A stretch of DNA of 64,000 nucleotides, taken from positions 2,046,001-2,110,000 of the forward strand of contig NZ_RAQK01000001.1 of the NCBI RefSeq assembly GCF_003610455.1, given 5' to 3'. This DNA comes from Sulfitobacter guttiformis. GTDB taxonomy: Bacteria; Pseudomonadota; Alphaproteobacteria; Rhodobacterales; Rhodobacteraceae. Below, in pieces: positions 28,820 to 37,871 of the stretch. The translations under genes were made by a program, and so were the position numbers. The notes below the pieces were generated by a model that saw nothing but the letters and a program-made list of their open reading frames with translations, searched no databases and had not been told where the DNA came from. The stretch's first letter is position 1. The number at the start of each line of letters is the position of its first letter.

Positions 28820-29341
28820 ACAGCGGTTCTCGCTTGCGACGGCAGGTCCATGCGGCTCAGTCAACCATGCGGGCGCCTTGGTCGGCAGCATCTCGACGAT
28901 CTTTTAAAGGGGATTTCCAAACTGCTGGAGTTGGACAAAGCGGCTGAGGGGCAATTTGATCCAATTTGTTGCGCCCCCAGCGTGGCACGGGACACTTCGA
29001 GGACATATGTCATCGACATTCTTGGTGGTCGAGTTCCGGGTTGCCGCGGGCCTGAAAAAACTGGGATCGGCGCGTTCCATGTCGATGTCCCGTCCTCGGT
29101 TAGTATTAAAAGATCGTCTGCTTTCCCTTAAATTATTCTCCTCCAAGCCGTCTCGGGGGGCTTGGCTGTTGTTGTTTCTTGTAGATCGCGCAGTCTTACC
29201 CCTATTTTCATGGAACTTTTGCTCGGAATTTAAAGTGGCTAAAAATCAACAATTGATTCAACTTGTATTTTTGAGCTATCCCACGATAACTTAAAGCCAG
29301 ATTTCAGGGGCCTAACCAGGCCTTTTAATTATCTCAATTCG

Positions 29342-29371
29342 GGCGGCCCGTCGGGTCGCCTGTTTCATTTT
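29342..29371 (+). terminator. Terminator-like hairpin upstream of MYG1 gene
   Basis: GGCGGCCC and GGGTCGCC form an 8-bp stem (one G-T pair) with a 3-base loop, followed by TGTTTCATTTT. No intact gene lies just upstream on this strand, so it may be the terminator of a lost gene or part of the MYG1 leader. Confidence 0.5.
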
Positions 29372-29393
29372 ATTCTTCCCGAGGATACGCCCA

Positions 29394-30311
29394 ATGACAA
29401 TTACCCATCTCGTTACCCATTCGGGCGGATTTCACGCGGATGAGTTGCTGTCCTCGGTGATCCTTACGCGGCTGTTTCCCCTAGCCAAGATTGTTCGCAC
29501 TCGCGATGTGGAATGGACTACGCCCGCACCAGATAAAATTATTTACGATGTCGGCCGTGAGTTTGATGCGGCGCGCCAAATTTTTGATCATCATCAGCGG
29601 CCAACACCGCTGCGCGCTGATGATCAGCCCTACAGCTCGTTCGGACTGATCTGGGCGCAGTACGGGCGTGATTACCTGCGGGCGCTGGCAGTGCCGGATG
29701 TGGATGTGGAAGATATTCACGCAAGTTTTGACAAGGGCTTCGTGTTGCCTGTGGATCTGGTCGACAACGGCGCGCTCGCCCCCGCAACAGCGGGTGATCT
29801 GGCGAGCCTGACCTTGCCCGTTCTGCTTGGGACGCTCAAGCCTGTCTTTGATGATACCAATCCCGATGCCGATGATGATGGATTTGCCGCCGCCTTGCCG
29901 ATTGCACGGGCTTTTATCGAAGGCTCCCTTGCTGGAAAAGCAGCCAAAAGGCGTGCAGAGGCCATGGTCATCGATGCGATCAAGGCTGCAGGCGACAGCC
30001 GCGTGCTTGAGCTGCCGATGGGTATGCCGTTTCGCGGTGCGATCGAGAAGACAGGTGCGGATCACTTATTGTTTGTGATCAACCCGCGCGATGACGATTG
30101 GGCCATTGGCGGTATCCGCATCACCGGCGACAGTTTTGAGCAGCGCGCTGATCTGCCTGCCGCATGGGCGGGGTTGACGGATGCCGCGCTTGAGGATGCT
30201 TGCGGCGTTAAGGGGGCCAAATTCTGCCATAACGGCCGGTTCATCGCAGTCGCAGCCACCCGCGAGGCCGCACTCGAGATGGCCGCGTTGGCAGTGAAAG
30301 ATGCGGGTTAA
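29394..30311 (+). CDS. MYG1 family protein (UPF0160, DHH-like hydrolase)
   Basis: A 305-residue protein. The N-terminal metal motif THSGGFHADELLSSVIL (residues 8-24), IIYDVG and IFDHHQR give the DHH-superfamily metal ligands of the MYG1 family. Eukaryotic MYG1 is a 3'-5' RNA exonuclease; bacterial members are uncharacterised but probably metal-dependent nucleases or phosphoesterases in the cytoplasm. GAGGATACGCCC precedes the ATG. The stop overlaps the convergent aldolase gene by 4 bp. It does not form an operon with any neighbour. Confidence 0.9.
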   Translation: MTITHLVTHSGGFHADELLSSVILTRLFPLAKIVRTRDVEWTTPAPDKIIYDVGREFDAARQIFDHHQRPTPLRADDQPYSSFGLIWAQYGRDYLRALAVPDVDVEDIHASFDKGFVLPVDLVDNGALAPATAGDLASLTLPVLLGTLKPVFDDTNPDADDDGFAAALPIARAFIEGSLAGKAAKRRAEAMVIDAIKAAGDSRVLELPMGMPFRGAIEKTGADHLLFVINPRDDDWAIGGIRITGDSFEQRADLPAAWAGLTDAALEDACGVKGAKFCHNGRFIAVAATREAALEMAALAVKDAG

Positions 30312-31081
30312 GCCAGCGCACCTTTGACCGAAGCAAGGGCTGCATCGGATGCTTTGGCCAAAAGACTGGCATCCGATGCGCAGGCCACAAATGTGAACCC
30401 GTCGTTCAGCAGTTCGGCTGCAAATTTCGTGTCCATCACCAACGTCCCGACAGGGATACCTTTTGCGATAAGGGCAGCGGCCGCTGGTCGGATCAGAGCC
30501 CAGACATCGGGGTGCATCGGCTGGCCTAGCAGGCCGATGTCGGCGGCAATATCGGCAGGACCGAAAAATATGCCGGAGACACCTTCGAGGGACCCAATCT
30601 CGACCGCAAGGCCAATGGCGGCAGCGGTCTCTAATTGGAGGAGGACAGTCAGTTCCGCCTCGACGCGAGCAAGATAGTTGGTCACGCGTCCGAATTTATT
30701 GGCGCGGGTCGAGCCTGAGACGCCGCGCACACCCAAGGGCGGATAACGGGTGGAGGCGATGGCCTTTTGGGCCTCCTCCACCGTCTGGATCATTGGAAAC
30801 AGCAGTCCCGGCACCCCCAGATCGAGCAGGCGTTTAACGGTTACGGTATCATTCCATTCAGGACGCACGATCGCGGTGGTCGCACTGTTGGCAAAGGCCT
30901 GTAGCTGTCCCAACACGCTCATGTAGTCATTGGGCGAATGTTCCATGTCGATTAACGCCCAGTCATATCCCGCCGGCGCCGTCACTTCTGCCACAAAGGG
31001 GCTGGAAAGAGTGATCCAGAGCCCAACCTGTTTGTCACCATGTGCCAGTGCGCGTGTGAAAGTATTGGCTTTCAGCTCCAT
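30308..31081 (-). CDS. HpcH/HpaI aldolase (citrate-lyase-like) family protein
   Basis: A 257-residue TIM-barrel lyase. The ATG at 31081 has AGGAGG 7 bp ahead on the minus strand; the longer in-frame start at 31129 would overlap hyuB. Motifs are LWITLSSPFVAEV, YDWALIDMEHSPND with the conserved His/Asp/Glu region, VSGIFFGPADIAADIG with the metal-binding Asp, and LVMDTKFAAELL. Class II HpcH/HpaI aldolases cleave 4-hydroxy-2-oxo acids to pyruvate plus an aldehyde using a divalent metal. It is the last gene of the OYE-hyuA-hyuB operon, 34 bp after hyuB, and so probably performs the final carbon-chain cleavage of that pathway. The exact substrate is unknown. Confidence 0.9.
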   Translation of the reverse strand: MELKANTFTRALAHGDKQVGLWITLSSPFVAEVTAPAGYDWALIDMEHSPNDYMSVLGQLQAFANSATTAIVRPEWNDTVTVKRLLDLGVPGLLFPMIQTVEEAQKAIASTRYPPLGVRGVSGSTRANKFGRVTNYLARVEAELTVLLQLETAAAIGLAVEIGSLEGVSGIFFGPADIAADIGLLGQPMHPDVWALIRPAAAALIAKGIPVGTLVMDTKFAAELLNDGFTFVACASDASLLAKASDAALASVKGALA

Positions 31082-31115
31082 TGCACACGCCTCCTGTTCG
31101 TAAAGCCAGCGCATT

Positions 31116-32819
31116 TCACAGGTCTTCACCCCGCGCTATAGCCGCATCGACAGTTGCAATATCCTCCGTTGCCAGACCGTAGGCCTGCGCAGCAGTTTCG
31201 GCACTAATATAACCGCGTGCAAGATCGCGCATGACTGCTTCCTTGGGGCGCTTGGACGGATCGCCGTAGCCCGCACCGCCCGGGAAGGCCATCAGCACCT
31301 TGCGGCCGTGGGCGACGAATTGCTTTCCCTTACCGTTCATCGCGGTACCATCATCCTGCATAATAGTGGTAGGCGCGCCCGCCCCGCCGCCCCGCCGCCC
31401 CAAAGCGGGATGGTGGACGCGGTCAAACATTGCTTGAATGTCGAACTCGTGGCCCTCACGGGCGCTCACTTCCATATATTGACCGAGGCCGCCGCGCTGT
31501 GCGCCGGCACCGCCCGAATCCGGCCTCAGTTCCTTGCGCCAGATGATGACTGGGCCTGCGTGTTCCGTTGCTTCGACAGGCATGGTCATCACACCCGAGG
31601 GAAAAGCGGTGGCGTTTAGCCCGTCATGGGCGGGCCGCGCACCGGAACCGCCCGAATTGAAAGTAAGCACTTCGGATCGGCGCGCATGGGCGGGTGCCGG
31701 GGCATCGCTGCGCGGGCGCAAAGAGACCTGAAAGTTGCACAGACATCCCGCCCCTTCGGCAGGGACCAGTCCCGGCACAATCTGGTCAAAGGCATTGAAT
31801 ACCGCATCTGGGACAAAATGTCCGACAATATGGCGCAGGGCCACTGGCGCGGGATGAACCGCATTCACGATCGAGTTCACGGGGGCAACAATCTCGAACG
31901 GCGCCAGTGATGCTGCGTTGTTGGGGATTTCAGGCGCAATCGCGACCTTCAGGGCATAGCAGGCATAGGCCTTGGCGTAGACAAGCGGGCAGTTGATGCC
32001 TTTTTTATCAAGGCCCGAGGTCCCGGTAAAATCCGATATGATGCGGTCGGCGTGAACGGTCACCTTAACGCGCAAGGTGATTGGCGTGTCGAACCCGTCT
32101 ATCGTAAGCTCGCCCCAGCCGGAGGTGCGCGGAAGTGCTGCGATGCGCTCAAGCGTTGCGCGGCGGGAATTGTCGAGAATGAATGCGGCAATCCCGTCCA
32201 GATCGTCGAGCGCAAACTCCGTCATCATATCAACCAGACGGCGATGGCCGATCTCGTTACAGGTGGCCAGCGCATACATATCGCCTACCAGCTGGTCGGG
32301 TTCGCGCACATTCCCCCGCACGATACGGATAAGTGTGGGATCGACAGTACCGCGCTCCGCGAATTTCATGATCGGCAGATACAATCCTTCTTCATAGACG
32401 CTGGCCGCATCGGCACCAAACCCGCGCCCGCCCACATCCACAACATGTGCTGTACAGGCAAAGAACCCGACCAGCGCACCATGATGGAACGAAGGCGTAA
32501 CCATCGTGATGTCGTGCAGATGGCCGGTGCCCTCCCATGGATCGTTGGTGATATAGATATCGCCCTCGAATATGTTCTCGCGCCCGATACGGCGGATAAA
32601 GTGGGGAACGGCATCCGCCATGGCGTTGACGTGGCCGGGGGTGCCGGTTACCGCCTGCGCCAGCATCCGGCCCTGAACATCATACACACCTGCCGAAAGG
32701 TCACCTGCCTCGCGCACGGAGGTGGAAAAGGCGGTGCGCACCAGTGCCTGCGCCTGCTCCTCGACCACCGAGATCAGGCGGTTCCACATAACCTGATAAG
32801 CAACGTTTGAATGGGTCAT
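31116..32819 (-). CDS. Hydantoinase B / oxoprolinase subunit B family protein
   Basis: A 567-residue subunit of an ATP-dependent amidohydrolase of the HyuB type. The start VMWNRLISVVEEQAQALVRTAFSTSVREAGDLS (first half near residues 9-26) and GHVNAMADAVPHFI, TNDPWEGTGHLHDITMV, and the C-terminal GAGAPTTIMQDDGT/GGAGYGDPSKRP segments are family signatures. HyuA and HyuB together open cyclic amides such as hydantoins or 5-oxoproline, or carboxylate small ketones in the acetone-carboxylase branch. Its start overlaps the hyuA stop by 4 bp (ATGA), so translation is coupled and the subunits are made in equal amounts. Confidence 0.93.
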   Translation of the reverse strand: MTHSNVAYQVMWNRLISVVEEQAQALVRTAFSTSVREAGDLSAGVYDVQGRMLAQAVTGTPGHVNAMADAVPHFIRRIGRENIFEGDIYITNDPWEGTGHLHDITMVTPSFHHGALVGFFACTAHVVDVGGRGFGADAASVYEEGLYLPIMKFAERGTVDPTLIRIVRGNVREPDQLVGDMYALATCNEIGHRRLVDMMTEFALDDLDGIAAFILDNSRRATLERIAALPRTSGWGELTIDGFDTPITLRVKVTVHADRIISDFTGTSGLDKKGINCPLVYAKAYACYALKVAIAPEIPNNAASLAPFEIVAPVNSIVNAVHPAPVALRHIVGHFVPDAVFNAFDQIVPGLVPAEGAGCLCNFQVSLRPRSDAPAPAHARRSEVLTFNSGGSGARPAHDGLNATAFPSGVMTMPVEATEHAGPVIIWRKELRPDSGGAGAQRGGLGQYMEVSAREGHEFDIQAMFDRVHHPALGRRGGGAGAPTTIMQDDGTAMNGKGKQFVAHGRKVLMAFPGGAGYGDPSKRPKEAVMRDLARGYISAETAAQAYGLATEDIATVDAAIARGEDL

Positions 32820-34894
32820 GGTTTTGTCCTCATGTCGATGCAGCCGTCAGGCTGGCGGGTCGCGGTGCGGCTGGTGGGTACGATTATTGTCGTCTCGTCC
32901 TCGGTAATGATGGCGGGGCCTTCGATATTGGCGCCCGCTTCCATGTCATCACGCCTCACAGTGGCGGTGGTAACGAATTGGGCTAGGGCCGGATCAAACA
33001 GCTGTCGTGTGCCATAACGAACAGCGGCAGTGTTTCCGGTGGACTCCTTCACACGTGCTACATTCTCCGGCGGGGTCGTCGCATTGACCGACCATACGGT
33101 AATTTCGATGTCCATGCCCTGCACCGCGCGGCCGAACAGTTTGACATACTCCTCAATAAAACGCGCCTCGAATACCGCGGGGTCAGGCGCCAACGCTTGC
33201 TCCTCGCTTAAGGTGATGGGTATCTCCCAACCCTGACCGGAGTAACGCATATAGACCTTGAACTCTGACAGAATGGGCGCAGTCGCGTCACAGTTACGAA
33301 CAAACCCCGTGGCCTCACTTTGAAGATCGGCAAGCAGAGCTTTGATCCTTTCCACATCAAATCCGGTGAGGCGCATATAGACCGAGCGATTTGCCTCAAA
33401 GCTGAAGGGCGCACGCAAAAAACCGATAGCCGATCCGACACCGGCCCCTTGCGGCACAAGCAGGCGCGACACGCCGAGTTTCTCGCATAATCGCCCTGCA
33501 TGCAGTGGAGCGGCGCCGCCAAATGCGATCATTGTGTATTCACTGAGGTCTTCGCCATTTTCGACTGCATGTACGCGCGCGGCATTCGCCATGTTTTCAT
33601 CAACGACCTCCGCCAGCCCGAAAGCCGCAGTAGCAGCGTCCATTTCAAGAATATCCCCCAGCACAGTTGTGAGGGCCATAGCGGAGGCATCAGCGTCCAG
33701 CGTTATCGTGCCGCCTGCAAAACCGTCGGGGTCTAGTTTGCCTAGGATCAGATCGGCGTCAGTGACCGCAGGTTTTGCTCCGCCGCGTCCATAGCAGGCC
33801 GGACCAGGCTCTGATCCCGCGCTTTCGGGTCCCACGCGGATCTGCCGCATTGCGTCAACATGGGCAAGCGATCCACCGCCCGCGCCGATCTCGACCATAT
33901 CAATCACGGGGATAGAGATGGGCATGCCGGAGCCCTTTTTGAACCGGTAGGTGCGTGCGACCTCGAATACACGGGACGTTTTAGGGGTCTGGTTCTTGAT
34001 AAGGCAAATTTTGGCTGTGGTCCCGCCCATGTCAAATGACAGCACCTTGTCCAGACCATAGCGGGCGGCGATGTTCGCAGCAAAAACTGCACCACCCGCC
34101 GGACCGCTCTCGACCAGACGTACCGGAAACTCCGCTGCGTTCTCGATTGAGATAATTCCGCCGCCGGAATGCATGAGAAAGATGTCACATTCAGTGCCTT
34201 CATCGCGCAGGCGCCCTGCGAGGCGGCCCAAATAGGATTTCATCAGAGGCTTGATGTAGGCGTTGGCAACAACCGTATTGAACCGCTCGTATTCGCGCAT
34301 CTGGGGAGAGACTTCGCAGGATAGCGAAACCATGGTTTGCGGCACCATTTCTGCCAGCACCGCGCCCACCAGTTTCTCGTGGGCGTCGTTGAGGTAGGAG
34401 TGGATCAGACCGACGGCGACACTCTCGTATCCTGCCGCTTTGATTTTGGCCACGACCGGTTCTATGTCTGCGCGGGTGAGCGGCAGCAGCTCGTTTCCGC
34501 CGGCATCCATCCTCCCGGGCACGGTATAGCGCATCTGCCGTGGCAGCAGCGGCTCGGGCAGGGTGAGGTTGAGGTCGTACTGCTCGAAACGGCTTTCGGT
34601 GCGCATCTCGATCACATCGCGAAACCCCTCGGTCGTGATGAGCGCTGTTTTCGCGCCGCGCCGCTCGATCAGGGCGTTGGTGGCCAATGTTGTGCCATGG
34701 ATAATCTGGCCGATCTGGACGGGGTCAATGCTCGCCTTGGCGCAGACCTGATGCATTCCGTCGATAATCGCGTTTTCGGGGGCGGCATATGTCGTCAGCA
34801 CTTTGGTAGAGTAGGAAGCAGTCCCGACTTCCAGTACAACATCCGTGAAGGTTCCGCCGATATCAACGCCAAGGCGGATTGAGTGCTGGGTCAT
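32816..34894 (-). CDS. Hydantoinase A / oxoprolinase subunit A family protein
   Basis: A 692-residue ATP-binding subunit. I take the ATG at 34894, giving MTQHSIRLGVDIGGTFTDVV; longer starts add 53 unrelated residues. The DIGGTFTD loop (residues 11-18) and FDMGGTTAKICL are the phosphate-binding motifs of the ASKHA fold. HGTTLATNALIERRGAKTAL and SCEVSPQMREYERFNTVVAN are HyuA signatures. It pairs with HyuB (4-bp overlap). The operon also codes for a flavin oxidoreductase and an aldolase, a combination different from the usual hydantoinase or 5-oxoprolinase loci. The substrate is therefore probably not plain hydantoin, but this is inference. Confidence 0.93.
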   Translation of the reverse strand: MTQHSIRLGVDIGGTFTDVVLEVGTASYSTKVLTTYAAPENAIIDGMHQVCAKASIDPVQIGQIIHGTTLATNALIERRGAKTALITTEGFRDVIEMRTESRFEQYDLNLTLPEPLLPRQMRYTVPGRMDAGGNELLPLTRADIEPVVAKIKAAGYESVAVGLIHSYLNDAHEKLVGAVLAEMVPQTMVSLSCEVSPQMREYERFNTVVANAYIKPLMKSYLGRLAGRLRDEGTECDIFLMHSGGGIISIENAAEFPVRLVESGPAGGAVFAANIAARYGLDKVLSFDMGGTTAKICLIKNQTPKTSRVFEVARTYRFKKGSGMPISIPVIDMVEIGAGGGSLAHVDAMRQIRVGPESAGSEPGPACYGRGGAKPAVTDADLILGKLDPDGFAGGTITLDADASAMALTTVLGDILEMDAATAAFGLAEVVDENMANAARVHAVENGEDLSEYTMIAFGGAAPLHAGRLCEKLGVSRLLVPQGAGVGSAIGFLRAPFSFEANRSVYMRLTGFDVERIKALLADLQSEATGFVRNCDATAPILSEFKVYMRYSGQGWEIPITLSEEQALAPDPAVFEARFIEEYVKLFGRAVQGMDIEITVWSVNATTPPENVARVKESTGNTAAVRYGTRQLFDPALAQFVTTATVRRDDMEAGANIEGPAIITEDETTIIVPTSRTATRQPDGCIDMRTKP

Positions 34895-34928
34895 ATTTGG
34901 TCCTTTGTCGTCGATGTTATTGAGGGTG

Positions 34929-36089
34929 TTACGCATCTGTCTCTCGCGCCGGAGTGTAAAAGTCGGATGTTTTTGCACGGCTCGCCAGCCACCATCCCGA
35001 TTGCTGCGGCCATGTGGCGAAATTCGTATCATGTCCCAGCGTTTGCGCAGCATGCAGCGCCCACATCGGGTTCACCAGCGCCTCGCGTCCGATGGCGATC
35101 AGATCTGCGCGGCCTTGTGCCAGTATATCCTCTGCCTGTTGGGGGTGGGTGATCAGACCTACGGTCATGGTCGTCATCTGTGCGTCCTTTCTGACCCGCT
35201 CGGAATAGGGAACTTGAAAACCCGGCTGGCGTTTTTGCGGATCACCTGCAGTGGCCGAACCTGCGATTCCGCTTGAGGAGCAGTCCATTACATCAACGCC
35301 GACTTGTTTAAGTGCTGTGGCAAGGACGACGGTATCCTCGAGTGACCAGCCCTCCGGTGCGCCATCGACTGCAGAGGTGCGGAAGAACAGCGGCAAATCC
35401 TCGGGCCAGACGGCACGGACGGCTTTGGTCACTTCGAGTGCAAGCCGCATTCGCCCTGCCAGATCACCACCATATTCGTCTGTACGTTTATTTGACAAAG
35501 GCGAAAGAAAGCTGTGTAGCAGATAGCCGTGAGCGCCGTGGATCTCGGCAATTTTATATCCTGCAGCAAGGGCGCGTTTTGCGGCGGATACAAAGTCGGC
35601 TATCAGAACGACGATATCTTCATGCGAGAGGGCGTCAGGCATCGGCCAACCGTCTGCGACGGGCAGGGCGGATGGACCGACAGGCGTCCACGGCATATCC
35701 CCGCGTGCGGAGTCCTGTTCATTCAGGGGGCCGTTTCCGAACCAAGGTCGCTGCATACCGCTTTTCCGGCCCGCATGGGCCAGTTGGATCGCTGGAACTG
35801 CCCCGTTGCGCAGTGCAAATTGCGCTACTTGCGCGTGGCCGGCGATCTGGCTGTCGCACCACAGGCCAGGGCAGCCGTGGGTGATACGCCCTGATTTCTG
35901 TACCGCCGTTGCCTCGGTGAACACAATTCCCGCGCCACCTGTGGAAAAGCGGCCAAGATGTACAAGATGCCAGTCGTCGAGATGACCTTCATGCGCTGAA
36001 TACTGGCACATGGGCGAGATGACGATGCGGTTGCGGATCTGGATGTTGCGCAGGGTGAGAGGCTGGAACAGATGCGGGGTGCCGGACAT
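34929..36089 (-). CDS. NADH:flavin oxidoreductase, old yellow enzyme family (YqjM-like)
   Basis: A 386-residue FMN-dependent TIM-barrel. RNRIVISPMCQYSAHEGH (residues 19-36) is the YqjM-type FMN-binding start with the redox-sensing Cys. IQLAHAGRK, IAEIHGAHGYLLHSFLSP with paired His residues for substrate activation, and RTDEYGGDLAGRMRL follow. The C-terminal DLIAIGREALVNPMWALH binds the FMN phosphate. These enzymes reduce activated C=C bonds of enals, enones, maleimides or nitro compounds with NAD(P)H. It is the first gene of the minus-strand operon, 34 bp before hyuA, and probably saturates the substrate ring or chain before HyuAB acts. Confidence 0.93.
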   Translation of the reverse strand: MSGTPHLFQPLTLRNIQIRNRIVISPMCQYSAHEGHLDDWHLVHLGRFSTGGAGIVFTEATAVQKSGRITHGCPGLWCDSQIAGHAQVAQFALRNGAVPAIQLAHAGRKSGMQRPWFGNGPLNEQDSARGDMPWTPVGPSALPVADGWPMPDALSHEDIVVLIADFVSAAKRALAAGYKIAEIHGAHGYLLHSFLSPLSNKRTDEYGGDLAGRMRLALEVTKAVRAVWPEDLPLFFRTSAVDGAPEGWSLEDTVVLATALKQVGVDVMDCSSSGIAGSATAGDPQKRQPGFQVPYSERVRKDAQMTTMTVGLITHPQQAEDILAQGRADLIAIGREALVNPMWALHAAQTLGHDTNFATWPQQSGWWLASRAKTSDFYTPARETDA

Positions 36090-36290
36090 ATATACTCCTG
36101 AAGGCGGGTTCGGCTGACGCTAGCGCTGCTAGCAGGGGCTGGCAACGGGAACCGGTGCCAAGAACGGTCTGACGTTTGGCGTCACTCAAGAAATGCAATT
36201 GCAGAATGGCAGATCCGACAGTAGCGTTATGCGGAACTGATATGTCAGACATTTAAGAGCTGGCACCCATACCACGATAAGGACAAGTAT
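36090..36290. promoter_or_regulatory. Divergent promoter region with inverted repeat
   Basis: A 200-bp region between the OYE operon (minus) and the crotonase gene (plus). GCTAGC-GCT-GCTAGC at 36119-36133 is an inverted repeat 30 bp upstream of the OYE start and is a candidate operator. No regulator gene is adjacent. -35/-10 elements were not convincing. Confidence 0.4.
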
Positions 36291-37097
36291 ATGGCCCTCA
36301 CGATTGATCCCGCACGCTTTACCAACCTTGCTGTAGAGGCTCATGATGACGGTGTATGGGTGGTTACATTGAACCGTCCCGCCAAGCGCAACGCACTGGA
36401 CATCGACACCATCGAGGAGTTGGTCGAGTTTTTTTCGACCGCCCCGCGCGCGGGTGTACGGGCCGTCGTCTTGGCCGGCGCAGGGGACCATTTCTGTGCT
36501 GGTCTTGATTTGATCGAACATCACGACGAGGACCGTAGCCCTGCCGATTTTATGCACGTCTGCCTGCGATGGCACGAAGCATTCAACAAGATGGAGTATG
36601 GTGGCGTCCCGGTTATCGCCGCGCTGCACGGCGCCGTGGTGGGCGGTGGCCTTGAACTGGCCAGCTCTGCTCATATCCGTGTGATGGACCAGACAGCTTA
36701 CTTTGCGTTGCCCGAAGGCCAGCGGGGTCTTTTTACAGGTGGGGGAGCCACAATTCGGGTTACCGATTTGGTGGGTAAATCGCGAATGATAGATATGATG
36801 CTGACGGGTCGCGTGTATCAAGGGCAGGAGGCCGTCGATCTGGGGCTATGTCAGTATATAGTAGAAGGCTCGAGTTTTGATGCCGCGCTTGAATTGGCGC
36901 GCAAGACGGCGCAAAATCTGCCTCTATCCAATTTTGCGATTTGTTCCGCCGTGAGCCACATGCAAAATATGTCCGCTATGGATGCCGCCTATGCTGAGGC
37001 GGTGGTGGCAGGTGTGGTCAACACCCAGCCCGATGCGCGTGCGCGTCTTGCTGCCTTTGCGGATAAATCGGCGGCACGCGTACGCCGCAACGAATAA
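36291..37097 (+). CDS. Enoyl-CoA hydratase/isomerase (crotonase) family protein
   Basis: A 268-residue crotonase-fold enzyme acting on CoA thioesters. [16 protein letters not shown] is the N-terminal family signature. [12 protein letters not shown] supplies the first oxyanion-hole backbone, and [19 protein letters not shown] the second, with a Glu at the first hydratase position. [19 protein letters not shown] keeps a Glu at the second catalytic region and the Gly-rich helix. Both acidic positions are retained, which supports real hydratase or isomerase activity. It is divergent from the OYE-hyu-aldolase operon and could act on an acyl-CoA derived from that pathway. A 66-bp gap separates it from the methyltransferase gene. 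Confidence 0.92.
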   Translation: MALTIDPARFTNLAVEAHDDGVWVVTLNRPAKRNALDIDTIEELVEFFSTAPRAGVRAVVLAGAGDHFCAGLDLIEHHDEDRSPADFMHVCLRWHEAFNKMEYGGVPVIAALHGAVVGGGLELASSAHIRVMDQTAYFALPEGQRGLFTGGGATIRVTDLVGKSRMIDMMLTGRVYQGQEAVDLGLCQYIVEGSSFDAALELARKTAQNLPLSNFAICSAVSHMQNMSAMDAAYAEAVVAGVVNTQPDARARLAAFADKSAARVRRNE

Positions 37098-37163
37098 TCG
37101 TAGCTCTGCGCGGGGTACGCTCTATCTGCTAACGCAGTGACGTTCGCAATATGAGGCACCCCG

Positions 37164-37871
37164 ATGGCACAGATTAAACGCAACAACCTGAAAATTTATG
37201 ATGATGTCGCCGATCAGTGGTGGTCTGATGATATCCGCTGGGTTCGCACGCTCAAGAATATGGTGCCGGGGCGGCTTGGCTATTTCGATACGCTGATTGA
37301 TTGGCACGGCAAGGCGGTTCTCGATCTGGGCTGTGCTGGCGGTTTTATGGCCGAGGCGCTGGATGATCGTGGTGCACAAGTCACCGGTATTGATCCTGCA
37401 TCCGATGCCATCGCAGCTGCCAAAACCCACGCTCAGGGTCGTAACATTACTTATGATGTCGGCGTGGGTGAGGCGCTTCCCTATATAGACGCGAACTTTG
37501 ATGCTGTGGTTTGTGTAGATGTCCTTGAACATGTTCAGGATCTTGAGAAGGTCCTGTTCGAGGTTGCCCGCGTCCTTAAGCCTGGTGGCGTGTTCCTGTT
37601 CGACACAATCAATCGGAACCTCATCGCACAGCTGGCTACTATAACCGTGGCTGAGGATATCCTGCGCATCCTGCCTAAGGGCACCCATGATCCGGCAATG
37701 TTTATAAAGCCTCATGAATTGCTGACAGGGTTGCGGCGGGCCGGATTGCAAGCCGGAGCACTTACTGGCTTGGGGCCACGAGGGTTAAACCGGAACGGAG
37801 ATCTTAAATTTGGTCGTCTGCCACTCAAAACGGTCCTCTATATGGGGAGTGCACTCAAGCCAGAAGCCTGA
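37164..37871 (+). CDS. UbiG-like SAM-dependent O-methyltransferase
   Basis: A 235-residue class I methyltransferase. Motif I is VLDLGCAGGFMAEAL (about residues 52-66), with the acidic motif II end VTGIDPAS and CVDVLEHVQD as motif post-II. FLFDTINRNLIAQLATI and ILRILPKGTHDPAMFIKPHE match the UbiG family region (TINRNL..PKGTHD..FIKP) closely, which argues for a 3-demethylubiquinol-type O-methyltransferase. The N-terminus is shorter than usual UbiG and lacks the typical FDAxAxxWWDP start, reading YDDVADQWWSDD. It may therefore be a paralogue rather than the housekeeping UbiG. GAGGCACCCCG precedes the ATG. Confidence 0.82.
   Translation: MAQIKRNNLKIYDDVADQWWSDDIRWVRTLKNMVPGRLGYFDTLIDWHGKAVLDLGCAGGFMAEALDDRGAQVTGIDPASDAIAAAKTHAQGRNITYDVGVGEALPYIDANFDAVVCVDVLEHVQDLEKVLFEVARVLKPGGVFLFDTINRNLIAQLATITVAEDILRILPKGTHDPAMFIKPHELLTGLRRAGLQAGALTGLGPRGLNRNGDLKFGRLPLKTVLYMGSALKPEA

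Larger units (their letters stand above)
27860..29393. other. Gene-poor decayed region
   Basis: About 1.5 kb without an intact gene, in an otherwise dense chromosome. It holds an IS6-type transposase remnant (27984-28193), a short coding-like piece ending at 28290 (LDRFKEDGREIRAGDAEAK), and a broken reading frame (28364-28819). The terminator-like hairpin before MYG1 lies at its end. The stretch 28820-29340 shows several short overlapping frames and nothing I recognise. It appears to be a scar of past insertions. Confidence 0.6.
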
